From positions 152,015 to 167,276 of the forward strand of contig NQOH01000001.1 in assembly GCA_003585735.1 (NCBI GenBank): a DNA stretch of 15,262 nucleotides, in the 5' to 3' direction. The translations under genes and the position numbers were made by a program. Origin of the DNA: Gardnerella kenyensis. GTDB taxonomy: Bacteria; Actinomycetota; Actinomycetes; Actinomycetales; Bifidobacteriaceae. How positions within the stretch are numbered: position 1 is the first letter of the stretch; each line of letters begins with the position of its first letter. A model generated the notes under the pieces. That model ran no database searches. It was not told the DNA's origin and worked only from the letters and a program-made list of their open reading frames with translations. This document shows positions 8,263-15,049 of the stretch, in pieces.

Positions 8263-10182
8263 ATGCAATCAAGTGAATACTACGATGTTATTATTGTCGG
8301 CGCTGGAGCTGCAGGATTATCTGCAGCACTTGGATTGGTTAAATCTTCTGAATATGCGAGCGTAAAAAAGAATGGTAAAAAACCGTCAATTATGGTTATT
8401 TCTAAAATACCAGCTTTGCGCTCGCACACAGGCTCTGCTGAAGGCGGTATTGCAGCAAGCTTAGGAAACGTCGACAATGACACTTGGCAATGGCATTATT
8501 ACGACACTGTTCATGGCGGAGATTGGTTAAGCGACCAAGACGCGGCTAAAATTCTTGCAAAAGAAGCTACGCAAACAATTATTCAGCTCGAACATGATGG
8601 AGTAGCTTTTTCGCGCACAAAAGATGGTCATATTAACCAGCGACGCTTTGGCGGACACACAGCTAATTTTGGAAAGCAACCAGTTACTCGAGCAGCTTTT
8701 GCAGCCGACAGAATAGGCCATCAAATTTTATACTCTTTGTGGCAGCAATGCGTTGCTGAAAATATTACTTTTTCTGAAGATTGTTATGTAACAGATATTG
8801 CAATCAACAATGAAAAACAAGTTGAAGGTATTGTTGTTTTTGACCTCGCGAAGGGTCAAGTGCGCGCTATGCGTGCAAAATCAGTACTTCTTGCAACTGG
8901 CGGAGCAGGAAGATTATTCTCCACAACTTCTAACTCATGGGATTTAACCGGAGACGGAATGGCGTTAGCGCTAAACGCAGGCTTGCAGCTTGAAGACTGT
9001 GAGTTCATTCAATTCCACCCTACTGGTCTTGCACATACTGGAATATTACTTTCGGAAGCAGCACGAGCAGAAGGCGGAGTATTACGTAACGCTAACGGCG
9101 AAGCGTTTATGAAAAATTATGATTCTGTGCACGCAGATTTAGCTCCAAGAGATATTGTGTCTAGAGCAATCGCGCAAGAAATACGCGAAGGTCGCGGAGT
9201 ATGCGACTCAACAAATGCGCAAAAAGGTAGCAAAGAAAATGATTGCGTATGGCTTGACATGACAAAAATCAACAAAACTCATATGCTAGAGGTTTTGCCA
9301 CAAGTCACAGAAACAATCGAACAATACTCTCATCTTGACCCAAGTAAAGATATGGTTCCTATTCGCCCTACTGCCCACTACTCTATGGGCGGAATACCTA
9401 TTACTTTGAACGGCGAAGTGTATCAATATCACAATAACGAGCAACATATTATTAGTGGATTGTATGCTGCAGGCGAATGCTCATGCGTTGGAGTTCATGG
9501 AGCCAATCGCTTAGGCGGAAACTCGTTGCTAGACGCTTGCCTTTTTGGAAAACGAGCAGGAATTGCAATAGCAAAAAATCTATTAAATATAAGCATAAGC
9601 GCGCAAAGTTGCAACGAAAACGATGATAACAATTCAGCAAATACAGTATTACAAAATCTGTATCAAAAACGCATTGCAGAAATTAATAAACTAACTAAAT
9701 CAAATATTATAAATACTGACGATGCTTCAAATAGCGAAGAAACTATAGAAAATTCTCAAAAGGAAGATAATCCTTATACGCTTTTTGAAATACTTGGTCA
9801 AATTATGGAAAGCGCGGTAGCAATATCGTGTGATGAAACTTCAATTAAAACAGCATTAAATAATATAAAAACCACTTTAGCTGAGCGAATTGAAAATATT
9901 ACTTGTCACAGTAATAATTTGATTTTTAACCAAGAACTTACCGCTATATGGGAAATTAAGAATATGACAACACTTGCTGAAGCTGTGTTAAAAGCATCGT
10001 TAGCTCGTCATGAGTCTCGTGGATCATTTTCAAGAAGAGATTACCCAAATCATAGCACTGAGTCACTTCCCCAGCATTCTTTTATCGATTCTTGCGGAAA
10101 TACAGAGAACATGCCTGTGCATATTGTTGATTTCCAACCAGATGGTAAAGAAAATTTTAATGACAAAAATGGCTTAATTTAA
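8263..10182 (+). CDS. SdhA/FrdA-type FAD-dependent flavoprotein (may be annotated as L-aspartate oxidase)
   Basis: This protein (639 residues from the ATG) belongs to the succinate dehydrogenase / fumarate reductase / L-aspartate oxidase flavoprotein family. FAD binding is shown by VIIVGAGAAGLSAALGL (9-25). Features favouring SdhA/FrdA are RSHTGSAEGG, with His55 at the position of covalent FAD attachment, and RRFGGHTANFG (127-137), where NadB has Glu in place of Phe129. Substrate residues appear as HPTG (His252), APRD (Arg296), TAHYSMGG (His372) and HGANRLGGNS (Arg417). The C-terminal helical domain ends with ESRGSFSRRDYP. A polar, Asn/Ser-rich insertion lies near 444-503. No iron-sulfur or membrane-anchor subunit gene follows. 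A GTG at 8245 would add six residues; neither start has a clear ribosome site, and the ATG was chosen because it lies just before the FAD fold. It begins 51 bp after dprA and may be cotranscribed. The likely reaction is fumarate reduction or aspartate/succinate oxidation, unresolved. Confidence 0.85.
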   Translation: MQSSEYYDVIIVGAGAAGLSAALGLVKSSEYASVKKNGKKPSIMVISKIPALRSHTGSAEGGIAASLGNVDNDTWQWHYYDTVHGGDWLSDQDAAKILAKEATQTIIQLEHDGVAFSRTKDGHINQRRFGGHTANFGKQPVTRAAFAADRIGHQILYSLWQQCVAENITFSEDCYVTDIAINNEKQVEGIVVFDLAKGQVRAMRAKSVLLATGGAGRLFSTTSNSWDLTGDGMALALNAGLQLEDCEFIQFHPTGLAHTGILLSEAARAEGGVLRNANGEAFMKNYDSVHADLAPRDIVSRAIAQEIREGRGVCDSTNAQKGSKENDCVWLDMTKINKTHMLEVLPQVTETIEQYSHLDPSKDMVPIRPTAHYSMGGIPITLNGEVYQYHNNEQHIISGLYAAGECSCVGVHGANRLGGNSLLDACLFGKRAGIAIAKNLLNISISAQSCNENDDNNSANTVLQNLYQKRIAEINKLTKSNIINTDDASNSEETIENSQKEDNPYTLFEILGQIMESAVAISCDETSIKTALNNIKTTLAERIENITCHSNNLIFNQELTAIWEIKNMTTLAEAVLKASLARHESRGSFSRRDYPNHSTESLPQHSFIDSCGNTENMPVHIVDFQPDGKENFNDKNGLI

Positions 10183-10266
10183 ACAATACAGACATATTTA
10201 GCTCATTATTTTTTTAAAAAAACGCAAATTTTTCAACACGCCGAAGCGAAGACTCAAAAAAGATGT

Positions 10267-10272
10267 TATAGT
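10267..10272 (+). promoter_or_regulatory. Possible -10 element (TATAGT) for tRNA-Leu
   Basis: TATAGT lies 24 bp before the 5' end of the mature tRNA, a plausible distance for a short leader. No good -35 was seen at the expected distance. The flavoprotein gene upstream has no obvious terminator, so read-through into the tRNA is also possible. Confidence 0.35.
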
Positions 10273-10295
10273 CTTATCTGTTGCTTAAAACACCC

Positions 10296-10382
10296 GTCCG
10301 GGTGGCGGAATGGTAGACGCGCTAGCTTGAGGTGCTAGTGCCTATTTGTACAGGCGTGCGGGTTCAAGTCCCGCTCCGGACA
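10296..10382 (+). tRNA. tRNA-Leu (anticodon GAG)
   Basis: This is a class II tRNA of 87 nt. The acceptor stem pairs GTCCGGG (10296-10302) with TCCGGAC (10375-10381), with discriminator A at 10382, as expected for Leu. The anticodon stem CTAGC/GCTAG encloses the loop TTGAGGT, giving anticodon GAG, which reads CTC and CTT codons. A long variable arm (TGCCT...AGGCG) and a T-arm GCGGG-TTCAAGT-CCCGC complete the cloverleaf. The 3' CCA is not encoded (the next bases are CGA) and must be added by the nucleotidyltransferase. Confidence 0.97.
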
Positions 10383-10387
10383 CGAAC

Positions 10388-10424
10388 AAGTCTTGCTGAG
10401 AAATCAGCAAGACTTTTTTGTTTT
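10388..10424 (+). terminator. Intrinsic terminator after tRNA-Leu
   Basis: A perfect 12-bp stem (10388-10399 with 10404-10415) closed by a GAAA tetraloop is followed by TTTTGTTTT. It begins five bases after the tRNA and ends the plus-strand transcription unit. Confidence 0.93.
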
Positions 10425-10474
10425 GTAAAGCTAAAGTTGTAAGAAAACAAAACGCAAACCCGCAAAATATAGCG

Positions 10475-10508
10475 TAAAAAAAAATAGCGTAGCAAGAAGC
10501 TACGCTAT
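10475..10508 (-). terminator. Intrinsic terminator of the GntR regulator gene
   Basis: ATAGCGTAGC (10484-10493) and GCTACGCTAT (10499-10508) form a perfect 10-bp stem with a 5-nt loop. On the minus strand a run of at least eight T residues follows (A-run 10476-10483 on plus). It lies about 85 bp beyond the regulator's stop codon, facing the tRNA terminator, so the two convergent units are separately closed. Confidence 0.9.
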
Positions 10509-10594
10509 ATTACAAATAAGTACTACAAATCATGCACAACTTGCGCAGATTGTAAATTAATTATTATTACTTGCTAAATATTAATAATTATTCA

Positions 10595-11323
10595 TTAATC
10601 GTTACCGTGCAAATGGAAAGTAATCTCACCAGAATTTGGCGTATATATAGCAGCACCAAAAGCAATAATCGCACCAAACTTATCTTTTACTGTTGATTTA
10701 GCTGCAATTGCAGGAGTGCCATCTTCAAGATTAAGTATTATAGCAAGTCTGCCACACAGTTTTTCAACATAAACTGACACTTCGCTTTCAACAAGCTCAA
10801 CAGCATATGCTTTATTCAAGAAATCAGATAAAGATTCATTAGAAAAATCATTAGTCAACACTTTTGGAAAACGCGAAGCAGATAAATACAGCACGCTGTA
10901 GCGCGATAATACTCCATCTACGTATCGCAAACGCTTTAAGCAAATAAGCTCATCCGTTGGATTTAAGCCTAATCGCACAGCAGCATCTTCATCATGAACA
11001 ACATCATTTTCTAAAACTTTTATTGTAATAACAGAATCGCTTGAATACCTTTGCTCGTAAAAACCTTGAGCACGATCCGAAATAAACACTTTATTACGAC
11101 TATTAATAATTTCAGGCGCACGGAATGTTCCTCTACCCTGCTCACGCACTAACAAGCCTTCTGCAATAAGTGTGTCTACAGCATGCCTCAAAGTAATGCG
11201 ACTAACGTTGTACTGCTTGCACAATTCAATTTCTGGAGGCAATTGTTCATTCGCTTCCATAGAATCAATGCGAGCGCGAAGATTATCTCGCACAGCAATG
11301 TATTTAGGCACACCTTCGACCAT
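10595..11323 (-). CDS. GntR family (HutC/UTRA subfamily) transcriptional regulator
   Basis: The protein has 242 residues from ATG at 11323. An N-terminal winged helix-turn-helix spans about 5-72, with LPPEIELCKQYNVSRITLRH and AEGLLVREQGRGTFRAPE as GntR hallmarks. The rest (about 85-240) is a UTRA ligand-binding domain, including LICLKRLRYVDGVLSRYSVLY and a final ITFHLHGND; such domains usually sense phosphorylated sugars or related metabolites. A GTG at 11329 would add two residues, but the Shine-Dalgarno GGGGAG (11331-11336) lies one base from that GTG and seven from the ATG, so the ATG is preferred. It follows the PTS IIC gene on the same strand, 212 bp downstream, and most likely controls that gene and itself. 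Shared sequence words in both upstream regions support this. The effector is unknown. Confidence 0.92.
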   Translation of the reverse strand: MVEGVPKYIAVRDNLRARIDSMEANEQLPPEIELCKQYNVSRITLRHAVDTLIAEGLLVREQGRGTFRAPEIINSRNKVFISDRAQGFYEQRYSSDSVITIKVLENDVVHDEDAAVRLGLNPTDELICLKRLRYVDGVLSRYSVLYLSASRFPKVLTNDFSNESLSDFLNKAYAVELVESEVSVYVEKLCGRLAIILNLEDGTPAIAAKSTVKDKFGAIIAFGAAIYTPNSGEITFHLHGND

Positions 11324-11341
11324 TATCACTCTCCCCTAGCT

Positions 11342-11349
11342 AAACGATA
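11342..11349 (+). promoter_or_regulatory. AAACGATA word near the GntR start (candidate operator element)
   Basis: AAACGATA lies just ahead of the Shine-Dalgarno sequence of the regulator gene. The same eight bases occur at 13006-13013 and, inverted, at 13192-13199 in the spacer upstream of the PTS gene. I did not notice other copies elsewhere in the window. This is sequence observation only; the binding protein is not known. Confidence 0.3.
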
Positions 11350-11357
11350 ACATAAAA

Positions 11358-11404
11358 AGCCGTTGATACTAGTTTGTGTAAAACACAGCGTAGTAACAAC
11401 GGCT
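11358..11404 (-). promoter_or_regulatory. Long hairpin in the GntR-gene leader: candidate attenuator, terminator or operator
   Basis: AGCCGTTG (11358-11365) pairs with CAACGGCT (11397-11404), and an inner stem continues with a few mismatches to TGTGT-AAA-ACACA, giving about 18 pairs in 22 positions. On the minus strand the stem is followed by TTTTT and then A. It ends only about 34 bp before the GntR start codon, which leaves no room for a promoter after it. If it terminates transcription it would therefore limit the regulator's own expression or end the PTS transcript. Its inner part contains ACTAGTTT and CACAG words also found upstream of the PTS gene. Confidence 0.5.
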
Positions 11405-11500
11405 CATGCAAAACTAATAACTCTGTTATCCTACCAGTCACACAATAAAATGTACAAATAAATAAGAAATGAGTAAAAAATTTTTAATTTTTATATGTCT

Positions 11501-11520
11501 ACACAATTATTTAATTGTGT
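11501..11520. repeat. Palindrome between the PTS IIC and GntR genes
   Basis: ACACAATTA (11501-11509) and TAATTGTGT (11512-11520) are perfect inverted arms separated by TT. On the plus strand it is followed by TTTTATTTT, but no gene reads that way here. The neighbouring sequence GTCTACAC (11497-11504) fits the GTnTAnAC pattern remembered for HutC-type GntR operators. It begins 16 bp after the PTS stop codon and could be an operator or an mRNA 3' structure. Confidence 0.4.
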
Positions 11521-11535
11521 TTTTATTTTCCTTAC

Positions 11536-12924
11536 TTATTTTATTTCTTCAACTTTTTCAAAATTATTAGAATCGCGTTTATTCATAAATATTGAGACAG
11601 AGTAGAACAATATTAGCGCAATAAGTACTACAGAAATTAGAACAGTACGACCGCCAACAATATTTACGTGACCAAGTATTACACCAAATACGCCAAAATC
11701 CGCATCAGAATATGTAGAATTTGCACTTCCCAAATCGCCAAGCACTGGCAAAAGGAACAACGGAAGGAAAGTAATAAAAAGACCATTAATAAATGATGCA
11801 GTCAAGCAACCACGTATTCCACCTTGACCATTACCGAATACTCCTGCAGCACCACCAGCCATGAAATGCGCAACAATTCCAGGAATAATAATTGTCGTTC
11901 CCAAAATCGCCATAAGCGTCATTCCAAGCAAACCGCCAAAGAAACTAGCTAAGAAACCAATAAGAACAGCATTAGGAGCAAAGCCAAAAGTCATTGGTGC
12001 ATCTAAGGCAGGACGAGCATTTTTAACAAGCTTTTCCGATATTCCCTTAAAAGCTGGAACAATTTCGTCAAGAACAATCTGTACGCCTGCAAGAATAATA
12101 TAAACACCTGCAGCAAAAGTTGCAGCCTTCAACATAACGAAAACAATGGAGTTTTGACCATTAGATAAGTGTGTTTCGACATACGAAGATCCAGCAAAAA
12201 GTGCCACTACTATATAAATAACAGTCATAGAAAGCGTGATAAGAACTGTTGTATCACGCAAGAATCCCAATGCTGCTGGGAATTTAATATCCTCAGTTGA
12301 CTTAGAAGGATGCTTTTTTGAAGCAGTAATTTTTGCAATTAACGCACCTAAAGCAACACCAGTACCAGCAGGATGACCTAAAGCAACATCATCTTTGCCT
12401 GAAGCTTTTTTCATAAACGGCTGCACCAGTGCTGGAGAAATTGTCGTAAACAATCCTTGAGCAATTGAACCCCATAAAAGAACTTCCCACATGCTAAATC
12501 CTGCAACATTAAATATAACTGCAAGCATACTTGCCATATAGAAAGCTACGTGACCCGTTAAATAGATAAATTTAAAACGAGAAGTAATAGAAAGAATAAT
12601 ATTAACAATCATTCCAAAGAAGAAAATAAGCGCAGATTCAGAGCCATACTTCAATAAAACAGTTCCAATAATTGCTTCATTATTCGGAACTACACCTTGC
12701 ACATGAAATGCGTATTGGAACATTTTGCCAAATGGGTTCAACGCTTCAGTAATAACTCCAGAACCAGCTGCTAAAACAAGAAAACCAACAAGAGTACGGA
12801 TTGATCCTTGCAAAATATCCGAGAATCTCTTTCTTTGCACTGCAAGCCCAATAAAAGAAATAAGCGCAACTATAACAGATGGTTGTCTGAAAATATCGAG
12901 CAGTACTGACAGAATTCCGTCCAC
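11536..12924 (-). CDS. PTS IIC membrane permease, ascorbate (UlaA/SgaT) family
   Basis: This integral membrane protein of 462 residues forms the translocation channel of a phosphotransferase system of the L-ascorbate superfamily. It resembles UlaA along its length: an RTLVGFLVLAAGSGVITEAL segment (43-62), FIYLTGHVAFYMASMLAV, GYSMW-like FSMWEVLLWGS, the VDEIVPAFKGISEKLV-like region, FGFAPNAVLIGFL and IIIPGIVAHFM, followed by the Gly-rich AGGAAGVFGNGQGG. About ten to eleven hydrophobic segments are visible. No IIA or IIB domain is fused and none is encoded nearby, so phosphotransfer partners must lie elsewhere. The start is GTG at 12924 with AAGGAG six bases upstream. A GntR/UTRA gene follows on the same strand. 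The substrate may be ascorbate or another sugar acid or pentitol; the sequence does not decide. Confidence 0.9.
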   Translation of the reverse strand: MDGILSVLLDIFRQPSVIVALISFIGLAVQRKRFSDILQGSIRTLVGFLVLAAGSGVITEALNPFGKMFQYAFHVQGVVPNNEAIIGTVLLKYGSESALIFFFGMIVNIILSITSRFKFIYLTGHVAFYMASMLAVIFNVAGFSMWEVLLWGSIAQGLFTTISPALVQPFMKKASGKDDVALGHPAGTGVALGALIAKITASKKHPSKSTEDIKFPAALGFLRDTTVLITLSMTVIYIVVALFAGSSYVETHLSNGQNSIVFVMLKAATFAAGVYIILAGVQIVLDEIVPAFKGISEKLVKNARPALDAPMTFGFAPNAVLIGFLASFFGGLLGMTLMAILGTTIIIPGIVAHFMAGGAAGVFGNGQGGIRGCLTASFINGLFITFLPLFLLPVLGDLGSANSTYSDADFGVFGVILGHVNIVGGRTVLISVVLIALILFYSVSIFMNKRDSNNFEKVEEIK

Positions 12925-13310
12925 GTAACTCTCCTTACCATATTAATCGATATAGTTTGAGCGGATTACGCAATTATTGGCGGAAAAATATCTTACAAAC
13001 TTCGCAAACGATACCGTAGGCGAAACTATTCGAGATACACGACTAGTTTCGTAGCACAGTAAAACTACACATACAAAATTCACGGTTCCGCAATGAAGCA
13101 AAGTAGTAAGAGCTACTACGAGCAGTAGTTTTTACACCCAGCCAACAACTACTGTTACAGCTCATACTGTTGTTTCATGTCAAGCTCATTGTATCGTTTA
13201 AGCATTATAAATAATTAAAATAACCTTATTTATTACTAAAATATTCATTAAATATCGATAAAATTCGAAAATTTACCTGTTTTTAGAAAATTCGACACAC
13301 CGATATACAG
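12925..13310 (-). promoter_or_regulatory. Upstream control region and long leader of the PTS IIC gene
   Basis: This part of the 518-bp gap between guaA and the PTS gene has no plausible coding sequence but many symmetric elements. Examples are CGAAACTA (13021-13028) with TAGTTTCG (13044-13051), and CAGTAGTT (13123-13130) with AACTACTG (13147-13154). AAACGATAC (13006-13014) recurs inverted as GTATCGTTT (13191-13199). TAGTTT or AAACTA occurs five times between 12953 and 13131. If the promoter at 13154-13183 is right, the mRNA leader is roughly 220 nt. The stretch 13200-13310 is very AT-rich and I see nothing else in it. Confidence 0.5.
13154..13183 (-). promoter_or_regulatory. Probable promoter of the PTS IIC gene
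   Basis: On the minus strand a perfect TTGACA (13183-13178) is followed after 18 bases by TGTAAC (13159-13154), a four-of-six match to TATAAT. The -10 abuts a CAGTAGTT/AACTACTG dyad (13123-13154), and an AAACGATA copy lies eight bases upstream of the -35. Both are well placed for repressor or activator binding. Confidence 0.55.
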
Positions 13311-13341
13311 AAAAAAGCACTCCATTTTCACGAAGTGCTTT
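13311..13341 (-). terminator. Intrinsic terminator of guaA
   Basis: AAAGCACT (13314-13321) and AGTGCTTT (13334-13341) form an 8-bp stem with a 12-nt loop. On the minus strand the T residues closing the stem continue into a run of six T in all (A-run 13311-13316 on plus). It is about 100 bp downstream of the guaA stop codon and ahead of the PTS control region. Confidence 0.75.
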
Positions 13342-13344
13342 ATA

Positions 13345-13369
13345 AAAAACAGTAATTATTACAGTTTTT
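13345..13369. repeat. Near-perfect 25-bp palindrome downstream of guaA
   Basis: AAAAACAGTAAT (13345-13356) and ATTACAGTTTTT (13358-13369) are inverted arms with one mismatch around a single central base. It lies between the guaA stop and its terminator. The base pairs next to the centre cannot form in RNA, so a DNA-binding site is as likely as an RNA structure. Confidence 0.4.
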
Positions 13370-13395
13370 AATGAAAATAAACATATCTTTTACTG

Positions 13396-13413
13396 TATAA
13401 ACATATGTTTATA
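13396..13413. repeat. Perfect 18-bp palindrome just after guaA
   Basis: TATAAACATATGTTTATA reads the same on both strands. Its half AAACATAT occurs once more at 13379-13386 in direct orientation. It lies 29 bp beyond the guaA stop codon. No function is evident; it could be a protein-binding site or part of the mRNA 3' end. Confidence 0.45.
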
Positions 13414-13442
13414 TTTCAGTCGATAATTCTCATCAAAAACTG

Positions 13443-15005
13443 TCACTCCCACTCAATCGTGGCAGGTGGCTTAGAAGTTACGTCGAGCACAACGCGATTA
13501 ATTTGACGGCATTCATTCGTGATTCGAGTAGAAATCTTTGCCAACACATCGTAAGGAACGCGAGACCAATCAGCAGTCATAGCATCCTCAGAGCTTACTG
13601 GACGAAGCACAATCGGCGAACCGTATGTGCGCTCATCTCCTTGAACTCCAACAGAATGAACATCTGCCAAAAGAACAACTGGGCATTGCCAAATGTCACG
13701 ATCCAATCCAGCTTTAGAAAGCTCTTCCCTAGCAATTGCATCTGCTTCGCGAAGCACAGCTAAACGTTCGCGAGTAATTTCGCCAACAATGCGAATACCT
13801 AAGCCAGGACCTGGGAAAGGCTGACGCCACACAATTTCGTCTGGAAGACCAAGCTCAGTACCGATAGCGCGAACTTCATCTTTAAACAGCGTGCGCAAAG
13901 GTTCAATAAGCTTAAACTTCAAATCTTTTGGCAAACCACCAACATTGTGATGCGACTTAATATTTGCAGCACCGTCGCCGCCGCCAGATTCCACGACATC
14001 CGGGTAGAGAGTGCCCTGCACTAGGAATTTAACTTCTGCTCCAGTTTTACCAGCTTCTTCAATAACCTGACGCTGAGCTTTTTCAAAAGTGCGAATGAAC
14101 TTTTCACCAATAATCTTGCGCTTACGCTCTGGTTCGCTTACACCTTTAAGTGCATCCAAGAAATCATCTTCTGCATCTACTGCAATAAGCTTAATGCCAG
14201 TAGCTTCAACAAAATCATGCTTAACCTGCTCAACTTCGCCTTTACGAAGAAGTCCATGGTCAACAAATACGCAAGTAAGCTGATCTCCAATTGCTTTATG
14301 TACCAACGCTGCAGCAACAGCGGAATCGACACCACCAGAAAGACCACAAATAACTTGCGCATCCCCAACTTCGGCGCGAATCTTCGCAACTTGATCTTCA
14401 ATAATATTTGAAGGATTCCAATTATTTCCAAGACCTGCACATTCGTGCAAGAAAGTAGAAATAAGTTCCTGTCCTAACGGAGTGTGCTTCACTTCCGGAT
14501 GCCATTGCACTCCGTAAAGCTTGCGACTTTCGTCTTGCATTGCAGCAACTGGCGCACCTTCGGTATGAGCCAGAACTGTAAAACCTTCTGGAGCGCGCTT
14601 AACAGCAACACCATGGCTCATCCAAGTATTTTGCTCAACAGGAGAATTAGCGAGCAAACCTTCAGCGTCGTCAATAGTTGCTGAAGTTTTGCCATACTCA
14701 CCAAGAGCAGCTTTATCTACATCTCCACCTAACTCATGAGCCATAACCTGGAATCCGTAGCAAATGCCAAGAACAGGAACGCCAGCTTCAAAGATCTTTG
14801 GATCAATATCTGGAGCGCCTGGTTCATAAACAGAAGCAGGACCGCCAGAAAGAATGATGGCTTGAGGATCTTTAGCAAGCATTTCGTCGACTGGCATTGA
14901 GTGAGGAACAAGTTCTGAATACACATTAGCTTCTCGAACACGACGAGCAATAAGCTGAGCATACTGTGCGCCAAAATCAACGACAAGCACCGGTCCTTTT
15001 GCCAT
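13443..15005 (-). CDS. guaA: GMP synthase (glutamine-hydrolysing)
   Basis: This enzyme converts XMP to GMP in the cytoplasm, the last step of de novo guanine nucleotide synthesis, using ATP and ammonia from glutamine. The length of 520 residues is typical. The N-terminal class I glutamine amidotransferase has an oxyanion-loop ILSGGPASVY (51-60), the catalytic Cys82 in LGICYGFQVMAHELGG, and His169/Glu171 in QWHPEVKH. The ATP-pyrophosphatase domain has the P-loop SGGVDS (223-228), FVDHGLLRKGE (247-257) and QGTLYPDVVES (330-340). The C-terminal dimerisation domain includes RQPFPGPGLGIR (394-405) and ends TSKPPATIEWE. The ATG at 15005 has AAGGAG four bases upstream. It is transcribed alone, with a terminator near 13311; the spacer downstream argues against cotranscription with the PTS gene. 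Confidence 0.98.
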   Translation of the reverse strand: MAKGPVLVVDFGAQYAQLIARRVREANVYSELVPHSMPVDEMLAKDPQAIILSGGPASVYEPGAPDIDPKIFEAGVPVLGICYGFQVMAHELGGDVDKAALGEYGKTSATIDDAEGLLANSPVEQNTWMSHGVAVKRAPEGFTVLAHTEGAPVAAMQDESRKLYGVQWHPEVKHTPLGQELISTFLHECAGLGNNWNPSNIIEDQVAKIRAEVGDAQVICGLSGGVDSAVAAALVHKAIGDQLTCVFVDHGLLRKGEVEQVKHDFVEATGIKLIAVDAEDDFLDALKGVSEPERKRKIIGEKFIRTFEKAQRQVIEEAGKTGAEVKFLVQGTLYPDVVESGGGDGAANIKSHHNVGGLPKDLKFKLIEPLRTLFKDEVRAIGTELGLPDEIVWRQPFPGPGLGIRIVGEITRERLAVLREADAIAREELSKAGLDRDIWQCPVVLLADVHSVGVQGDERTYGSPIVLRPVSSEDAMTADWSRVPYDVLAKISTRITNECRQINRVVLDVTSKPPATIEWE

Positions 15006-15043
15006 GATTCTCCTTATATATAGGTTCTAACACGATTCAATTT

Positions 15044-15049
15044 ATAATA
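15044..15049 (-). promoter_or_regulatory. Possible -10 element (TATTAT) of guaA
   Basis: On the minus strand TATTAT lies about 40 bp ahead of the guaA start codon. The best -35 at 17-18 bp is weak (TACTCA or TTACTC). The rest of the 15050-15262 stretch is AT-rich with no gene that I can support, and no purine riboswitch-like fold was recognised. Confidence 0.35.

Noticed and set aside
10201..10225. T-run followed by A-run as a terminator for the flavoprotein gene
   Set aside because: The symmetric T/A tract has no loop or GC stem, so it is probably just AT-rich DNA.
10296..10382. tRNA-Leu as an integration site for a mobile element
   Set aside because: No integrase gene and no repeated copy of the tRNA 3' end were seen in the flanks; both sides are normal genes with terminators.
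11324..11329. GTG start at 11329 for the GntR regulator
   Set aside because: The Shine-Dalgarno sequence is one base from it but seven bases from the ATG at 11323.
13050..13160. Short-period repeats that could be a CRISPR array
   Set aside because: The GTAG/CTAC words are short, irregularly spaced and in both orientations, with no constant repeat or spacer length and no cas genes.
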